In this document: in pieces, positions 24,885 through 34,047 of the stretch
How the letters are laid out: each line of letters begins with the position of its first letter
Numbering within the stretch: position 1 is the first letter of the stretch
Origin: Phascolarctobacterium sp.
GTDB taxonomy: Bacteria > Bacillota > Negativicutes > Acidaminococcales > Acidaminococcaceae
NCBI GenBank assembly: GCA_017467905.1
Contig: JAFUKD010000008.1
Coordinates: forward strand, 1-40,645
Direction: 5' to 3'
Length of the DNA stretch: 40,645 nucleotides
The notes under the pieces: model-generated
What the model saw: the letters and a program-made list of their open reading frames with translations, nothing else
What the model was told of the DNA's origin: nothing
Database searches by the model: none
Made by a program: the position numbers and the translations under genes

Positions 24885-24948
24885 CATTTTGTAACAATCC
24901 GTTTTAAAATGGTTAATGCCAAAGGCACTATTAAATTGCTATAAAATT

Positions 24949-25743
24949 TTATCCCAACAAAAGCCTGTCGCTTGTAAGGGCGTCGCCACTTGCCTTTTCA
25001 AACATAGCCAGCAAATCAGGAATTTGCAGGTTTTTCTTTTGCTCGCCTTCAACGTCAATAATGACGCTGCCATTATGCAGCATTACCAAACGATTCCCAA
25101 AACGCAAAGCGTCACGCATATTGTGGGTAATCATTAAGGTAGTAAGATTATCGCGAGAAACAATCTTATCCGTTAGGTTCAAAACCTTTTCTGCAGTTTT
25201 GGGGTCAAGCGCAGCAGTGTGCTCGTCCAAAAGCAACAGCTTGGGTTTTTTCAGGGTTGCCATTAACAGGGTTAATGCCTGGCGTTGACCACCGGAAAGC
25301 AAGCCAACCTTGGCAGTCATGCGGTTTTCCAAACCCAAGTCCAATTCTTTTAACAGTTCTACATAACGGTCATGCTCTGCTTCATTAAAGCTCCAGCCCA
25401 AACCGGGAGTTTTACCACGGCGGGAAGCAATGGCAAGGTTTTCTTCAATCATCATGCCTGCCGCAGTACCAAGCATAGGGTCTTGGAACACGCGACCAAT
25501 ATATTTAGCACGTTTGTGCTCTGCTTGTTTAGTTAAATCTTCGCCATCAATAATAATCTTGCCGCTATCAATGGGGAATACACCTGCAACGGAGTTAAGC
25601 ATGGTAGATTTACCTGCGCCGTTACCGCCAATTACAGTAACGAAGTCGCCCGGTTTCAAATGCAGGTTCAAATGCTGTAAGGCACGCTTTTCGTTAATGG
25701 TGCCAGGGAAGAAGGTTTTAGAAATATTTTCAATGCGCAGCAT
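24949..25743 (-). CDS. ABC importer ATP-binding protein (TrpZ-like)
   Basis: 264 residues. Walker A GGNGAGKSTMLNS, signature LSGGQRQALTLLMATLKKP, Walker B LLLLDEHTAALDP and the H-loop in TLMITHNMRDA. It energises the permease encoded just upstream (stop and start abut, 25743/25744). With the three binding proteins it forms an importer of the kind known as TrpXYZ in streptococci (tryptophan/tyrosine uptake). Substrate here is inferred, not shown. Confidence 0.9.
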   Translation of the reverse strand: MLRIENISKTFFPGTINEKRALQHLNLHLKPGDFVTVIGGNGAGKSTMLNSVAGVFPIDSGKIIIDGEDLTKQAEHKRAKYIGRVFQDPMLGTAAGMMIEENLAIASRRGKTPGLGWSFNEAEHDRYVELLKELDLGLENRMTAKVGLLSGGQRQALTLLMATLKKPKLLLLDEHTAALDPKTAEKVLNLTDKIVSRDNLTTLMITHNMRDALRFGNRLVMLHNGSVIIDVEGEQKKNLQIPDLLAMFEKASGDALTSDRLLLG

Positions 25744-26628
25744 TTAGTCTACCACCTTTCTAGAACCAAATTTGCTTTTAATCAAAGGCATTGCCAGAGC
25801 AAAAGCAACCAAGATGGAGGTAAAGAGTTTTAAATCGTTAGGCGGCATACCCATTTGCAATACAAGGGCAATAACAATGCGATACACAACGGAACCCAAG
25901 ATTACAGAGATTACGCAATTCAAAAAGCTACGAGTACCAAAGAGCACTTCGCCAATAATTACAGAAGCCAAACCGATAACGATAGTGCCTGTACCCATAC
26001 CAACATCCGCAAAGCCATTGCTTTGAGCAACCAGCGCACCGGAAACTGCAACAAGGGCATTGCTGATAAGCAAGCCAAGCATAATGGTAATATCCGTATC
26101 AACGCCTTGCGCACGAATCATTTGCGGGTTAAAGCCTGTAGCACGAATGGCAGCACCAATTTCGGTACCAAAGAACCAGTACATAAAAATGCTTACCAAG
26201 ACAGTAGCGACCAAGCCAACAACTAAAGTAGTATAAGCACTGTTCATACCCAACATATCTCTTACAATGGTAAAGGTAGTATCCGTACCCAAAAGGGAAA
26301 GGTTTGCCTTGCCCATAACGCGCAGATTTACGGAGTACAGGGCAATCATGGTCAAGATACCTGCCAAAAGTGCAGGGATTTTCATTTTAGTATGCAAGAT
26401 GGCGGTTACAACACCGGAAAGCATGCCGGCAATGGCAGCCACTACAAAAGAGGGAATGGGACCGTAACCTGCAGAAAGCATAGAAGCCGCCACAGCTGCA
26501 CCCAAGGGGAAGCTGCCTTCCACTGTCAAATCGGCAATGTCAAGCACCCTGTAAGTAATATAAACACCTAACGCCATAACAGCCCAAAGTAAACCTTGCG
26601 CCGTTGTTGGCACTAACAACTCAATCAT
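25744..26628 (-). CDS. ABC importer permease (TrpY-like)
   Basis: 294 residues, about eight to nine hydrophobic helices. COG4120-type permease, distantly related to branched-chain amino-acid permeases: TTAQGLLWAVMALGVYITYR, DLTVEGSFPLGAAVAASM, and the cytoplasmic coupling region GAAIRATGFNPQMIRAQGVD. Lies 15 bases downstream of the first binding-protein gene. Confidence 0.9.
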   Translation of the reverse strand: MIELLVPTTAQGLLWAVMALGVYITYRVLDIADLTVEGSFPLGAAVAASMLSAGYGPIPSFVVAAIAGMLSGVVTAILHTKMKIPALLAGILTMIALYSVNLRVMGKANLSLLGTDTTFTIVRDMLGMNSAYTTLVVGLVATVLVSIFMYWFFGTEIGAAIRATGFNPQMIRAQGVDTDITIMLGLLISNALVAVSGALVAQSNGFADVGMGTGTIVIGLASVIIGEVLFGTRSFLNCVISVILGSVVYRIVIALVLQMGMPPNDLKLFTSILVAFALAMPLIKSKFGSRKVVD

Positions 26629-26643
26629 CTAATTCATCCTTCC

Positions 26644-27645
26644 TTATTTTACAGCTTTTTTGAGAACATCTTCGGGAATGGTCAAACCAATTTTTTTAGC
26701 ATTGTCTTCATTAATAACAATGTTAAACTCTGTTTGTGCCTGAATGGGCATATCTGCCGGCTTGGACTTGCCACTTAAAATATCTGCTGCCATACTGCCA
26801 GTTTGTACGCCCAATTTATAATAGTCAATACCAAAGGTAGCTACGCCGCCACTTTTTACAGAACCGGCATCACCGCAAATAACAGGAAGGTTTACTTCCT
26901 CGGTAATAATAGCCAAGGCAGGAATTGCAGAAGCCAGTACGTTATCAGTAGGAACATAAATAAGGTCAACCTTGCCCAGCATGCTGCGAGCTGCCTGCTG
27001 AATATCATTTACATTATTAACAGTTGCTTCAATAATACCTACGCCCTTTTTCTTAGCAGCGTCTTTTAGGATTTCTACTTGGAATTGAGAATTGACTTCG
27101 CTGGAATTATAAATGGTGCCAATGTTTTTCGCACCGGGAACAAGCTTCAAGGCAAAATCCAACTGCTCAATTACAGGGTTCATATCTGTTGTGCCGGTTA
27201 CATTGGTTCCCGGTTTAACATTATCCTTAATAAGCTTTGCAGCCTTGTAATCTGTTACCGCAGTTGCAACTATGGGAATATCCTGAGTAGCACTTGCCAC
27301 AACCTGTGCTGCAGGAGTGGAGATAGCGCAAATCAAATCAACCTTGTTATTTATAAAATGATGGGCAATATTGTGCATATTGGATTGGTCTGCCTGTGCA
27401 TTTTGTCTGTCAAAGGTAATGTTTTCTCCTTCTTTAAAGCCTTTAGCAGCCAAACCATCTACAAAGCCCTTGCTTGCAGCGTCAAGTGCGGCGTGCTCTA
27501 CGATTTGCACAATGCCTACACTAACCTTTTCTTTTTTTGCAGCTTCCTTCTTTTCACCGCCACAACCAGTCATCAAACCCATTGCCAAGGTGAGCATGAT
27601 GCCTGCCGTCAACATCTTTAACTTTCCACGCTTCAAATTAAGCAT
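26644..27645 (-). CDS. ABC substrate-binding lipoprotein (copy 1, next to permease)
   Basis: About 334 residues from the ATG at 27645 (GGAAGGATGG upstream). Lipoprotein signal: basic N-terminus, MLTAGIMLTLAMGLMTGCGG with the lipobox LMTGC. The mature part is the ABC_sub_bind family (PF04392), two-lobed: VSVGIVQIVEHAALDAASKG, ICAISTPAAQVVASATQDIP, GTTDMNPV, IYVPTDNVLASA. The same operon as the permease. Closely similar to the next two genes. Confidence 0.9.
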   Translation of the reverse strand: MLNLKRGKLKMLTAGIMLTLAMGLMTGCGGEKKEAAKKEKVSVGIVQIVEHAALDAASKGFVDGLAAKGFKEGENITFDRQNAQADQSNMHNIAHHFINNKVDLICAISTPAAQVVASATQDIPIVATAVTDYKAAKLIKDNVKPGTNVTGTTDMNPVIEQLDFALKLVPGAKNIGTIYNSSEVNSQFQVEILKDAAKKKGVGIIEATVNNVNDIQQAARSMLGKVDLIYVPTDNVLASAIPALAIITEEVNLPVICGDAGSVKSGGVATFGIDYYKLGVQTGSMAADILSGKSKPADMPIQAQTEFNIVINEDNAKKIGLTIPEDVLKKAVK

Positions 27646-27770
27646 AAACGTCCATCCTTCCATTCTATAAGACAACATATTTGCCTTGTATTAAATCTAC
27701 GGATGATTTCATTGTATTATTTTTCCTCGAAATTGTAAACAAAAATTAGTTTTTTAGAAAAATTTGCTAA

Positions 27771-27804
27771 ACAAAAAGGCACGAAGCTTTAAACCTCGCG
27801 CCTT
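27771..27804 (-). terminator. Terminator or attenuator after binding protein copy 2
   Basis: Minus strand: AAGGCGCGAGGTTT / AAGCTTCGTGCCTT imperfect stem followed by TTTTGTT. It lies between copies 2 and 1, so copy 1 with permease and ATPase probably has its own transcription as well. Confidence 0.65.
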
Positions 27805-27824
27805 CTTGCAAATAAGTTTAAAAA

Positions 27825-28826
27825 TTATTGCTTAGCTTTTTTAAGAACTGCTTCCGGAATGGTCAAGCCAATTTTTTTAGCGCCTTCAAGATTTACGATA
27901 ATGTCAAAGTCTTTTTGAGCTTGGATTGCCATATCAGCAGGTTTAGATTTGCCATTCAAAATATCTGCTGCCATTTCGCCGGTTTGTACGCCCAGTTTAT
28001 AGTAGTCAACGCCAAGAGTTGCCAAGCCGCCAGCTTTAACCATGCCGCCTTCACCGCAGATAACCGGAAGTTTTGCTTCTTCAGTTACCATAATCAAAGT
28101 GGGCATTGCAGATGCCAGTACGTTATCAGTGGGAACATAAATTGCATCAACTTGACCAACCAAGCTGCGAGCTGCTTGTTGAATATCGTTTACAGTAGAA
28201 ACAGTTGCTTCTTTAATTTCTACCTTTTTAGCTGCTGCTGCTTTTTTGAGAATGTCAACTTGCAATTGAGAGTTAACTTCGCTGGAGCAGTAGATAGTGC
28301 CAATAGCTTTAGCACCCGGAACTAATTGCAAAGCCAAGTCAAGCTGTGCTTCTACAGGGTTCATATCTGTAGTGCCGGTTACGTTGGTACCGGGTTTAGC
28401 GTTGTCCTTTACAAGTTTTGCTGCTTCGTAATCGGTAATAGCAGTGCCAACGATGGGAATATCTTTAGTAACATTAGCTACGGTTTGCGCAGCCGGAGTA
28501 GCAATAGCGCAAATCAAATCAACTTTGTTATTGGTAAAACGATGTGCAATGTTTTGCAGGTTGGATTGGTCTGCTTGTGCATTTTGTCTATCAAAGGTAA
28601 TATTTTGACCTTCTTTAAAGCCTTTGGAAGCCAGGCCATCAACGAAGCCTTTGTTAGCAGCGTCAAGAGCAGCGTGTTCAACCAATTGTACGATGCCTAC
28701 ATTAACTTTTTCTTTTTTGGCAGCTTCTTTCTTTTCGCCGCCGCAACCAGCCATAAGACCCATTGCCAAAGTAAGCATTACGCCTGCGGTCAACATTTTA
28801 AATTTTTTGCTTTTCAAGGTAATCAT
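27825..28826 (-). CDS. ABC substrate-binding lipoprotein (copy 2)
   Basis: About 333 residues from the ATG at 28826 (GGAAGGGAA upstream). Lipobox LMAGC in MLTAGVMLTLAMGLMAGCGG. Same PF04392 layout as its neighbours: NVGIVQLVEHAALDAANKGF, ICAIATPAAQTVANVTKDIP, GTTDMNPVEAQLD, YVPTDNVLASAMPTL. It differs from copy 1 mainly in the hinge and pocket (for example CGEGGMVKAGGLATLGVDYY), which may change ligand choice. A promoter is visible at 28854-28881. Confidence 0.9.
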   Translation of the reverse strand: MITLKSKKFKMLTAGVMLTLAMGLMAGCGGEKKEAAKKEKVNVGIVQLVEHAALDAANKGFVDGLASKGFKEGQNITFDRQNAQADQSNLQNIAHRFTNNKVDLICAIATPAAQTVANVTKDIPIVGTAITDYEAAKLVKDNAKPGTNVTGTTDMNPVEAQLDLALQLVPGAKAIGTIYCSSEVNSQLQVDILKKAAAAKKVEIKEATVSTVNDIQQAARSLVGQVDAIYVPTDNVLASAMPTLIMVTEEAKLPVICGEGGMVKAGGLATLGVDYYKLGVQTGEMAADILNGKSKPADMAIQAQKDFDIIVNLEGAKKIGLTIPEAVLKKAKQ

Positions 28827-28853
28827 AATAAATTCCCTTCCTTCCATACTACA

Positions 28854-28881
28854 ATTCTACCTGTGGACTTGCCTTCCACAA
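28854..28881 (-). promoter_or_regulatory. Promoter of binding-protein copy 2
   Basis: Minus strand: -35 TTGTGG (28881-28876), 16-bp spacer containing the dyad TGGA...TCCA, -10 TAGAAT (28859-28854). Confidence 0.5.
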
Positions 28882-28933
28882 TTTATTAGGATGATTACAT
28901 TTTAGTCTTTTTACAACAAAAAGTAAACTACTA

Positions 28934-29926
28934 TTACTTGCCTGCTTTCTTGAGGATTGCTTCAGGAATGGTCAAGCCAATTTTCTTAGCAACGCCTTCA
29001 TTAACAATTACAGCAAAATCCTTTTGAGTTTGGATAGCCATATCAGCAGGTTTAGATTTACCGCTCAAAATATCTGCTGCCATTTCGCCGGTTTGTACGC
29101 CCAATTGATAGTAGTCAATTGCAATGGTTGCTACGCCGTTAGGATCTTCCCAACCGGTAACTACCGGAAGCTTAGCTTCTTCGGTAACAATGGACAGGGT
29201 GGGCATTGCAGAAGCAAGAATGTTATCGGTAGGAACATAAATTGCATCAACCTTGCCAACCAAGCTACGAGCAGATTGCTGGATATCATTTACAGTGGAA
29301 ACAGTTGCTTCCTTAACTTCGATACCCTTTTCTTTAGCACAAGCCTTGAAGATATCTACTTGCAGCTGGGAGTTAACTTCGCTGGAGCAGTAAATTACGC
29401 CAAAGGTTTTAGCATTGGGAACCAGCTGTTGCATCAAATCAAATTGAGCAGAAATCGGGTTCATATCGGTAGTGCCGGTTACGTTGGTGCCGGGTTTAGC
29501 ATTGTCCTTTACAAGTTTTGCTGTCTTGTAATCTGTAATAGCAGTACCAACAATGGGAATATCCGGAGTCATGTTGGCAACGGTTTGCGCAGCCGGAGTA
29601 GCAATAGCGCAAATCAAATCAACTTTATTATTGATAAAGCGTTGTCCAATATTTTGCAGGTTGGATTGATCTGCTTGAGCATTTTGTCTGTCGTAGGCAA
29701 TGTTTTCGCCTTCCTTATAGCCTTTAGCCGCCAAGCCATCTACAAAGCCTTTGTTAGCAGCGTCGAGAGCAGCGTGCTCAACCAATTGTACAATGCCAAC
29801 ATTTACTTTATCCTTTTTAGCAGCTTCTTTTTTCTCGCCGCCACAACCAGCCATAAGGCCCATTGCCAGGGTGAGCATTACGCCCGCTGTCAGCATTTTT
29901 AATTTTTTTCCTTTTAGACTAATCAT
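28934..29926 (-). CDS. ABC substrate-binding lipoprotein (copy 3)
   Basis: About 330 residues from the ATG at 29926 (GGAAGGGTG upstream); the frame stays open 59 codons further, but that stretch has no signal peptide or ribosome site. Lipobox LMAGC. PF04392: NVGIVQLVEHAALDAANKGF, ICAIATPAAQTVANMTPDIP, GTTDMNPISAQFD, IYVPTDNILASAMPTL. The pocket loop differs most from the other copies (VTGWEDPNGVATIAIDYYQL in place of CGEGGMVKAGG), suggesting another ligand. Confidence 0.88.
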   Translation of the reverse strand: MISLKGKKLKMLTAGVMLTLAMGLMAGCGGEKKEAAKKDKVNVGIVQLVEHAALDAANKGFVDGLAAKGYKEGENIAYDRQNAQADQSNLQNIGQRFINNKVDLICAIATPAAQTVANMTPDIPIVGTAITDYKTAKLVKDNAKPGTNVTGTTDMNPISAQFDLMQQLVPNAKTFGVIYCSSEVNSQLQVDIFKACAKEKGIEVKEATVSTVNDIQQSARSLVGKVDAIYVPTDNILASAMPTLSIVTEEAKLPVVTGWEDPNGVATIAIDYYQLGVQTGEMAADILSGKSKPADMAIQTQKDFAVIVNEGVAKKIGLTIPEAILKKAGK

Positions 29927-30054
29927 CAGAATACACCCTTCCGTTACATAAATTAAAGTGCTTAGTTCACCATACAGTTTTAGATATTTACATTCTATTA
30001 CTTTATACGTCAATTGTAAACAGAAACTTAACTTTTCAGCAAGCAACTTTAGTA

Positions 30055-30109
30055 AACAAAAAGCCGCTGTACAAAAATTAACACTTTTGTGAATTTTGTA
30101 CAACGACTT
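30055..30109 (-). terminator. Terminator after the kinase-Hpt-DhaK operon
   Basis: Minus strand: AAGTCGTTGTACAAAA / TTTTGTACAGCGGCTT, a 16-bp stem with wobbles, then TTTGTTT. Confidence 0.8.
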
Positions 30110-30124
30110 ATATTCTTACAATTT

Positions 30125-31114
30125 TTATTTTTTTAAATACGGTGTAAAGCAGGGAGCGTTCCAATAAGCCAGCAGCTCTTCATCCATACGGGCAACGCAC
30201 AACTGAAAGCCTGCCATTTCCTGAACAGTCATCAGCTCACCCACATGGCTCGCCACAACGACGATATCCTTCTGCACCAAGTAAGCATAGCAGCTGCGGA
30301 AAATTATCAGCTGTTCCATTAAGCTTGTAGCACCACTGCCATTTACAATTACCAAAAGCTTTTCCTCTGCCTGCACATTCAAATCTTCAAGCAAGGCATC
30401 CAGCATCAGGGCAACAGTTTCATCAGCAGTTTTCATAGCCTTAGCATTGCCTGCCTCACCGTGCAAGCCTACGCCCACTTCCATATTACCGGCAGCAACC
30501 TGCGCAATGTCCATTCCAGTTACAGGATTTGTAGCACCACTTACCCCAACGGCCAGAGTAGCCATATTATCTACAAAGCTTTGGGCAATGGCAGTAACCT
30601 CTTCTAAAGATTTTCCTGCGTGCGCAGCAGCACCGGCGATTTTATACAAGGGCACACAGCCAACCATACCGCGACGATTGTGCGCTTCCTCCCTTGTGGC
30701 ATTGGCGATATCCTCTTGCACAACTACCTTAGCCACCTTCAAGCCAAGCTTTTCTGCCTGCTTCATTGCCAAATTACCGGCAAGCATATCGCCTGCGTGA
30801 TTAAGTACTACCAAAAGTACACCCTTGCCTTTATCTGCCAGCTTGATTGCTTCAATGCAGGCTTGTGGTCCCGGAGCGGCAAACACGTCACCAACAACGG
30901 CAACATCCACCATGCCTTCACCTACGAAGCCACACAAAGCAGGCTCGTTACCGCTGCCACCCAACGTAACAATGGTTACGCGGTCTGCTTCTGCCAATTT
31001 TTTATTTACTACTAAATTGCCAGCTTCCAAGGTAATAAGCTCAGAATGAGCAAGGAGCAAGCCTTGCAACATCTCTTCCGTCAAAGTATCAGGATTATTG
31101 ATAAATTTTTGCAT
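30125..31114 (-). CDS. DhaK-like dihydroxyacetone kinase subunit, His56 replaced by Asn
   Basis: 329 residues, DhaK fold. In E. coli DhaK, His218 binds dihydroxyacetone covalently and His56 and Asp109 assist phosphoryl transfer. The same numbering holds here: His218 (VGLHGEAG) and Asp109 (LNHAGDML) are kept, but the GGSGHEP motif reads GGSGNEP, so position 56 is Asn. No dhaL or dhaM gene is present; instead it lies 15 bases downstream of an Hpt gene and a hybrid kinase. It may be a low-activity kinase subunit, a DhaQ-like sensor of dihydroxyacetone, or act on another carbonyl compound. Confidence 0.8.
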   Translation of the reverse strand: MQKFINNPDTLTEEMLQGLLLAHSELITLEAGNLVVNKKLAEADRVTIVTLGGSGNEPALCGFVGEGMVDVAVVGDVFAAPGPQACIEAIKLADKGKGVLLVVLNHAGDMLAGNLAMKQAEKLGLKVAKVVVQEDIANATREEAHNRRGMVGCVPLYKIAGAAAHAGKSLEEVTAIAQSFVDNMATLAVGVSGATNPVTGMDIAQVAAGNMEVGVGLHGEAGNAKAMKTADETVALMLDALLEDLNVQAEEKLLVIVNGSGATSLMEQLIIFRSCYAYLVQKDIVVVASHVGELMTVQEMAGFQLCVARMDEELLAYWNAPCFTPYLKK

Positions 31115-31129
31115 ATCTTTTCTTCCTTA

Positions 31130-31486
31130 TTATAGTTCTTGAATAAAAGCCAACACCTGGCGCAGCTTATTGCCTGCGTCATCAATGTGTGCCTTTAGCT
31201 TAGCTTCATCAGTTTCGCCGCCACGCACCATTGCCACAACATTACCGAACTTGTCGCTCAGCTCTGTCAAGCCCAAGGTAGCACATACACCCTTTAAAGT
31301 GTGCGCCTTTAATTCAATCCCCTTGATATCGCCGCTGAGCAATGCTTCCTTTAATTGACCGTAGTTGGCATCCGTCAAAAGCTTTTTCAGAAATCTAACA
31401 TACAGTGCTTCGCTCCCCATGAAGCGTTCCTCCAAGGTAGTAGCCACATCTGCGCCGGTGATACGTTCCAAATCCCAAATGTTCAT
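31130..31486 (-). CDS. Histidine phosphotransfer (Hpt) protein
   Basis: 118 residues, a stand-alone four-helix Hpt domain. The phospho-accepting residue is His62 in LKAHTLKGVCATLGL, the canonical HxLKG motif. It lies 20 bases downstream of the hybrid kinase, so it is the likely next step in a His-Asp-His relay from that kinase. No output response regulator is encoded in the window. The DhaK-like gene follows. Confidence 0.9.
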   Translation of the reverse strand: MNIWDLERITGADVATTLEERFMGSEALYVRFLKKLLTDANYGQLKEALLSGDIKGIELKAHTLKGVCATLGLTELSDKFGNVVAMVRGGETDEAKLKAHIDDAGNKLRQVLAFIQEL

Positions 31487-31506
31487 CTTAAAACCCCTTT
31501 GCCTAA

Positions 31507-34047
31507 TTATTTAACAATATATTGAACCATAGTTTTTTCCAAAGCCTTGAAGTTAATCGGTTTAGAAATATGAGCATTCATGCCTGCTGCTGTCGTCGCA
31601 GAAATGTCTTCTGCAAAAGCGTTGGCAGTAACAGCAATGATGGGTACCTTAGTTGCATCATTGCGCTTCATGCTTCTAATAACTTGCGCAGCTTCGCAGC
31701 CATCCATTTCAGGCATTTGCATATCCATCAAAATCAAGCTGATTTCTCCTTCAGCAGATTTTGCAAAGGCTTCCACTGCCTCTCTGCCATTCCAGGCCTG
31801 AATGACTTCAACACCCTTCATACCTAACAGCTCGGTTACAATTTCCATATTGATTTCATTATCTTCTGCCACCAAAACCTTAACGCCTCTTAAATCAATA
31901 GCCTCTTCGTTAACAGCTTTATGCTTAGCAGAACCCAACTTGCATTGCTCACCGCATTTGGTACATTCCCCTTGCAAATTCAACGGCAACGTAATTACTA
32001 CGCAGGTGCCTTTATTCAATGCACTACTAATTTCAATATCACCGTTCATTTGGGTTACCAAATTTTTAACAATGGTCATACCAAGCCCCGTACCCATAGC
32101 CTTACGGGCACCAAAGCGCATATCACGTTCAAAAGGAACGAATATTTTTTGTAAAAATTCTTCCGTCATACCAAAGCCGGTATCTGCAACGGTGAATTGA
32201 TACTTGCTGATAGTTCCCCTATAGGCAATCTCTTTTACAGAAAAGGCAATCGTGCCGCCGGCAGGAGTGTACTTAATCGCATTGGAGATAATATTATTCA
32301 AAATTTGTCCTATTCGCGGAAAATCTCCACAAACAAGATTATGCTCTACATTATATTCATAGATGAAATCCTTATCATCTTTGTGAGCCTGCAATTCTAA
32401 AGGCGCAATGTAATCTTCAATAGAAGAACGTAAATCAAAAGGTTCATCATTAGTTTGCAGCTTGCCATATTCCATCTTGGACATATCCAAAATATCATTG
32501 ATTAAAGACAGCAGCTGCTTACTGGAATTATTAATCTTCTGCAGGTATTCTTCAACCTTATCAGGCTCGTTGATATGAGCACTTGCCAGTTCGGAAAGGC
32601 CAATAATACCATTCAAAGGGGTACGCATATCATGGGACATACTGGAAAAGAACATATTTTTCGATTCCGTTGTCTTTTTGATAGATTCCAAAGCATCCTC
32701 GGTAATTTGCATGTGTTCCAGCTGGATACGCTTTTCTGCTTCCACTTCTCTAAAACACATAATGACCTCACCACGTCTTAACTGCGCATCACACAAGAGG
32801 CGAATGTTTACCCAACGATACTCCGTACCATACCAACCACGGAAGTCACCGCCAAAATCCCAAATCTTTCCGCGTACTAAATTACGGATATTATCTAAGG
32901 AAAAAGTATTGGCAAATTCTTCGGCAGTATCCTTGTCTACATACTTAACCATCTTTTGCAGCAAGTCATCGTAATTACCCACTTCCGGAGTATTGGCACC
33001 GAGATGGTCGCTGCCCTTCATTCTTATGTAAGTACCATTTTCGTAATCCACACGATAAACTGCGTAATAAACATTTCCTAAAACGCGAACTACCTCATTC
33101 ATGGATTCCACAGTTTCACTCATACGACGACTGCGCATATACATAAACACAGCAAACACTATAAATACTACCAAGGTCAGCGAATACCAAAACAGTAAGC
33201 CTTGATAATCTTTTAAGATGTACACATAGGGAATGGTTACAATGGATACCCAGCCATTATTTGCCTGCACATAATATACGCCACGCTGATTGCCTTCCAA
33301 ATCTATAACATAATTGGAAGAGCTTTCGTCATAATAGCCTGCCTTGATTTCCTGTACAATATGGTCAACATAGGGCTGCAGTTTATCTAAAGTTAATTGA
33401 CGATTACCAATAGAATAAATAATGTTACCATTGTTATCACACAAATAATAGTAGCTATTAGGCGGAAGCATACCATATTGCATTTGTTTTTCTTCTGTGT
33501 GCGTATAAATATTAAGAACAATTATATTATTGGAACCTTCGATACGAATGGCTTTGGTTAACACGCGCCTATCATTGCGCCCCAAACGATGCAAATCAGT
33601 ATAGACTACCTCGCCTGCCTTCTTCGTCAAAACATCATGATACCATTGTAAATCTTCAAGACGTTCAGAGTTATCCCACAGGTCGCCGCCAATAACTTTG
33701 CCATCAATTACCGCACACATATCCGCAGTGCCAATGGTAAGTATATCGTTAATAACTCTGGTATATTTTTCCAAGTGCACCTGAATTTCTTCTTCCATAT
33801 TATAGGGCTGCAGGACAATAATTTCCTGCACACTTCCTGCTGCACTTTTCAATACAATTTCTTGCGTATGTATTCTCGCCATTTCTCTGTCAATGAAACG
33901 AGCTGCTATACTTTGCCCCATAACCTTGGAGCTGTTAAACAATTTATATTTAACAACGTTAAGACTGAGAATGGACAGAGCAATTACAAATACCAAAAAG
34001 ACCGTACCCAATGCATACATTTTCATATTTGAATCACTTGAACGCAT
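31507..34047 (-). CDS. Hybrid sensor histidine kinase with extracytoplasmic sensor
   Basis: About 846 residues; the start M13 of the longer frame (34047) follows AAGGGGGC. Numbering here is of the long frame. Membrane helix about 24-45, extracytoplasmic sensor 46-290 (dCache/CHASE-like: YYYLCDNNGNIIYSIG, SNYVIDLEGNQRGVYYVQAN), second helix about 295-316, a PAS-like region 330-445, HisKA with His484 (SSMSHDMRTPLNG), HATPase with N box (NNIISNAIKYTP), G1 (DTGFGM) and G2 (GTGLGM), then a cysteine-containing linker (CTKCGEQC, 707-714) and a receiver with Asp787 (LILMDMQMPEMDG). It phosphorylates its own receiver, then probably the Hpt protein. Ligand unknown. Confidence 0.93.
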   Translation of the reverse strand: MRSSDSNMKMYALGTVFLVFVIALSILSLNVVKYKLFNSSKVMGQSIAARFIDREMARIHTQEIVLKSAAGSVQEIIVLQPYNMEEEIQVHLEKYTRVINDILTIGTADMCAVIDGKVIGGDLWDNSERLEDLQWYHDVLTKKAGEVVYTDLHRLGRNDRRVLTKAIRIEGSNNIIVLNIYTHTEEKQMQYGMLPPNSYYYLCDNNGNIIYSIGNRQLTLDKLQPYVDHIVQEIKAGYYDESSSNYVIDLEGNQRGVYYVQANNGWVSIVTIPYVYILKDYQGLLFWYSLTLVVFIVFAVFMYMRSRRMSETVESMNEVVRVLGNVYYAVYRVDYENGTYIRMKGSDHLGANTPEVGNYDDLLQKMVKYVDKDTAEEFANTFSLDNIRNLVRGKIWDFGGDFRGWYGTEYRWVNIRLLCDAQLRRGEVIMCFREVEAEKRIQLEHMQITEDALESIKKTTESKNMFFSSMSHDMRTPLNGIIGLSELASAHINEPDKVEEYLQKINNSSKQLLSLINDILDMSKMEYGKLQTNDEPFDLRSSIEDYIAPLELQAHKDDKDFIYEYNVEHNLVCGDFPRIGQILNNIISNAIKYTPAGGTIAFSVKEIAYRGTISKYQFTVADTGFGMTEEFLQKIFVPFERDMRFGARKAMGTGLGMTIVKNLVTQMNGDIEISSALNKGTCVVITLPLNLQGECTKCGEQCKLGSAKHKAVNEEAIDLRGVKVLVAEDNEINMEIVTELLGMKGVEVIQAWNGREAVEAFAKSAEGEISLILMDMQMPEMDGCEAAQVIRSMKRNDATKVPIIAVTANAFAEDISATTAAGMNAHISKPINFKALEKTMVQYIVK

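Larger units (their letters stand above)
24498..24948. other. Intergenic region with glycan-operon leader and a structured element
   Basis: Holds the leader of the glycan operon (about 115 nt), its promoter, a two-part inverted repeat (CACTTCGG at 24651-24658 with CCGAAGTG at 24689-24696, and inner AGTAA/TTACT), and the ABC-importer terminator. A 66-codon frame at 24622-24822 on the minus strand lacks a ribosome binding site and overlaps the promoter, so I do not call it a gene. Confidence 0.5.

Noticed and set aside
29024-29902. Long plus-strand frames opposite the three binding-protein genes
   Set aside because: They arise from the codon bias of the repeated lipoprotein genes; similar shadows occur over all three copies and none has a start signal.
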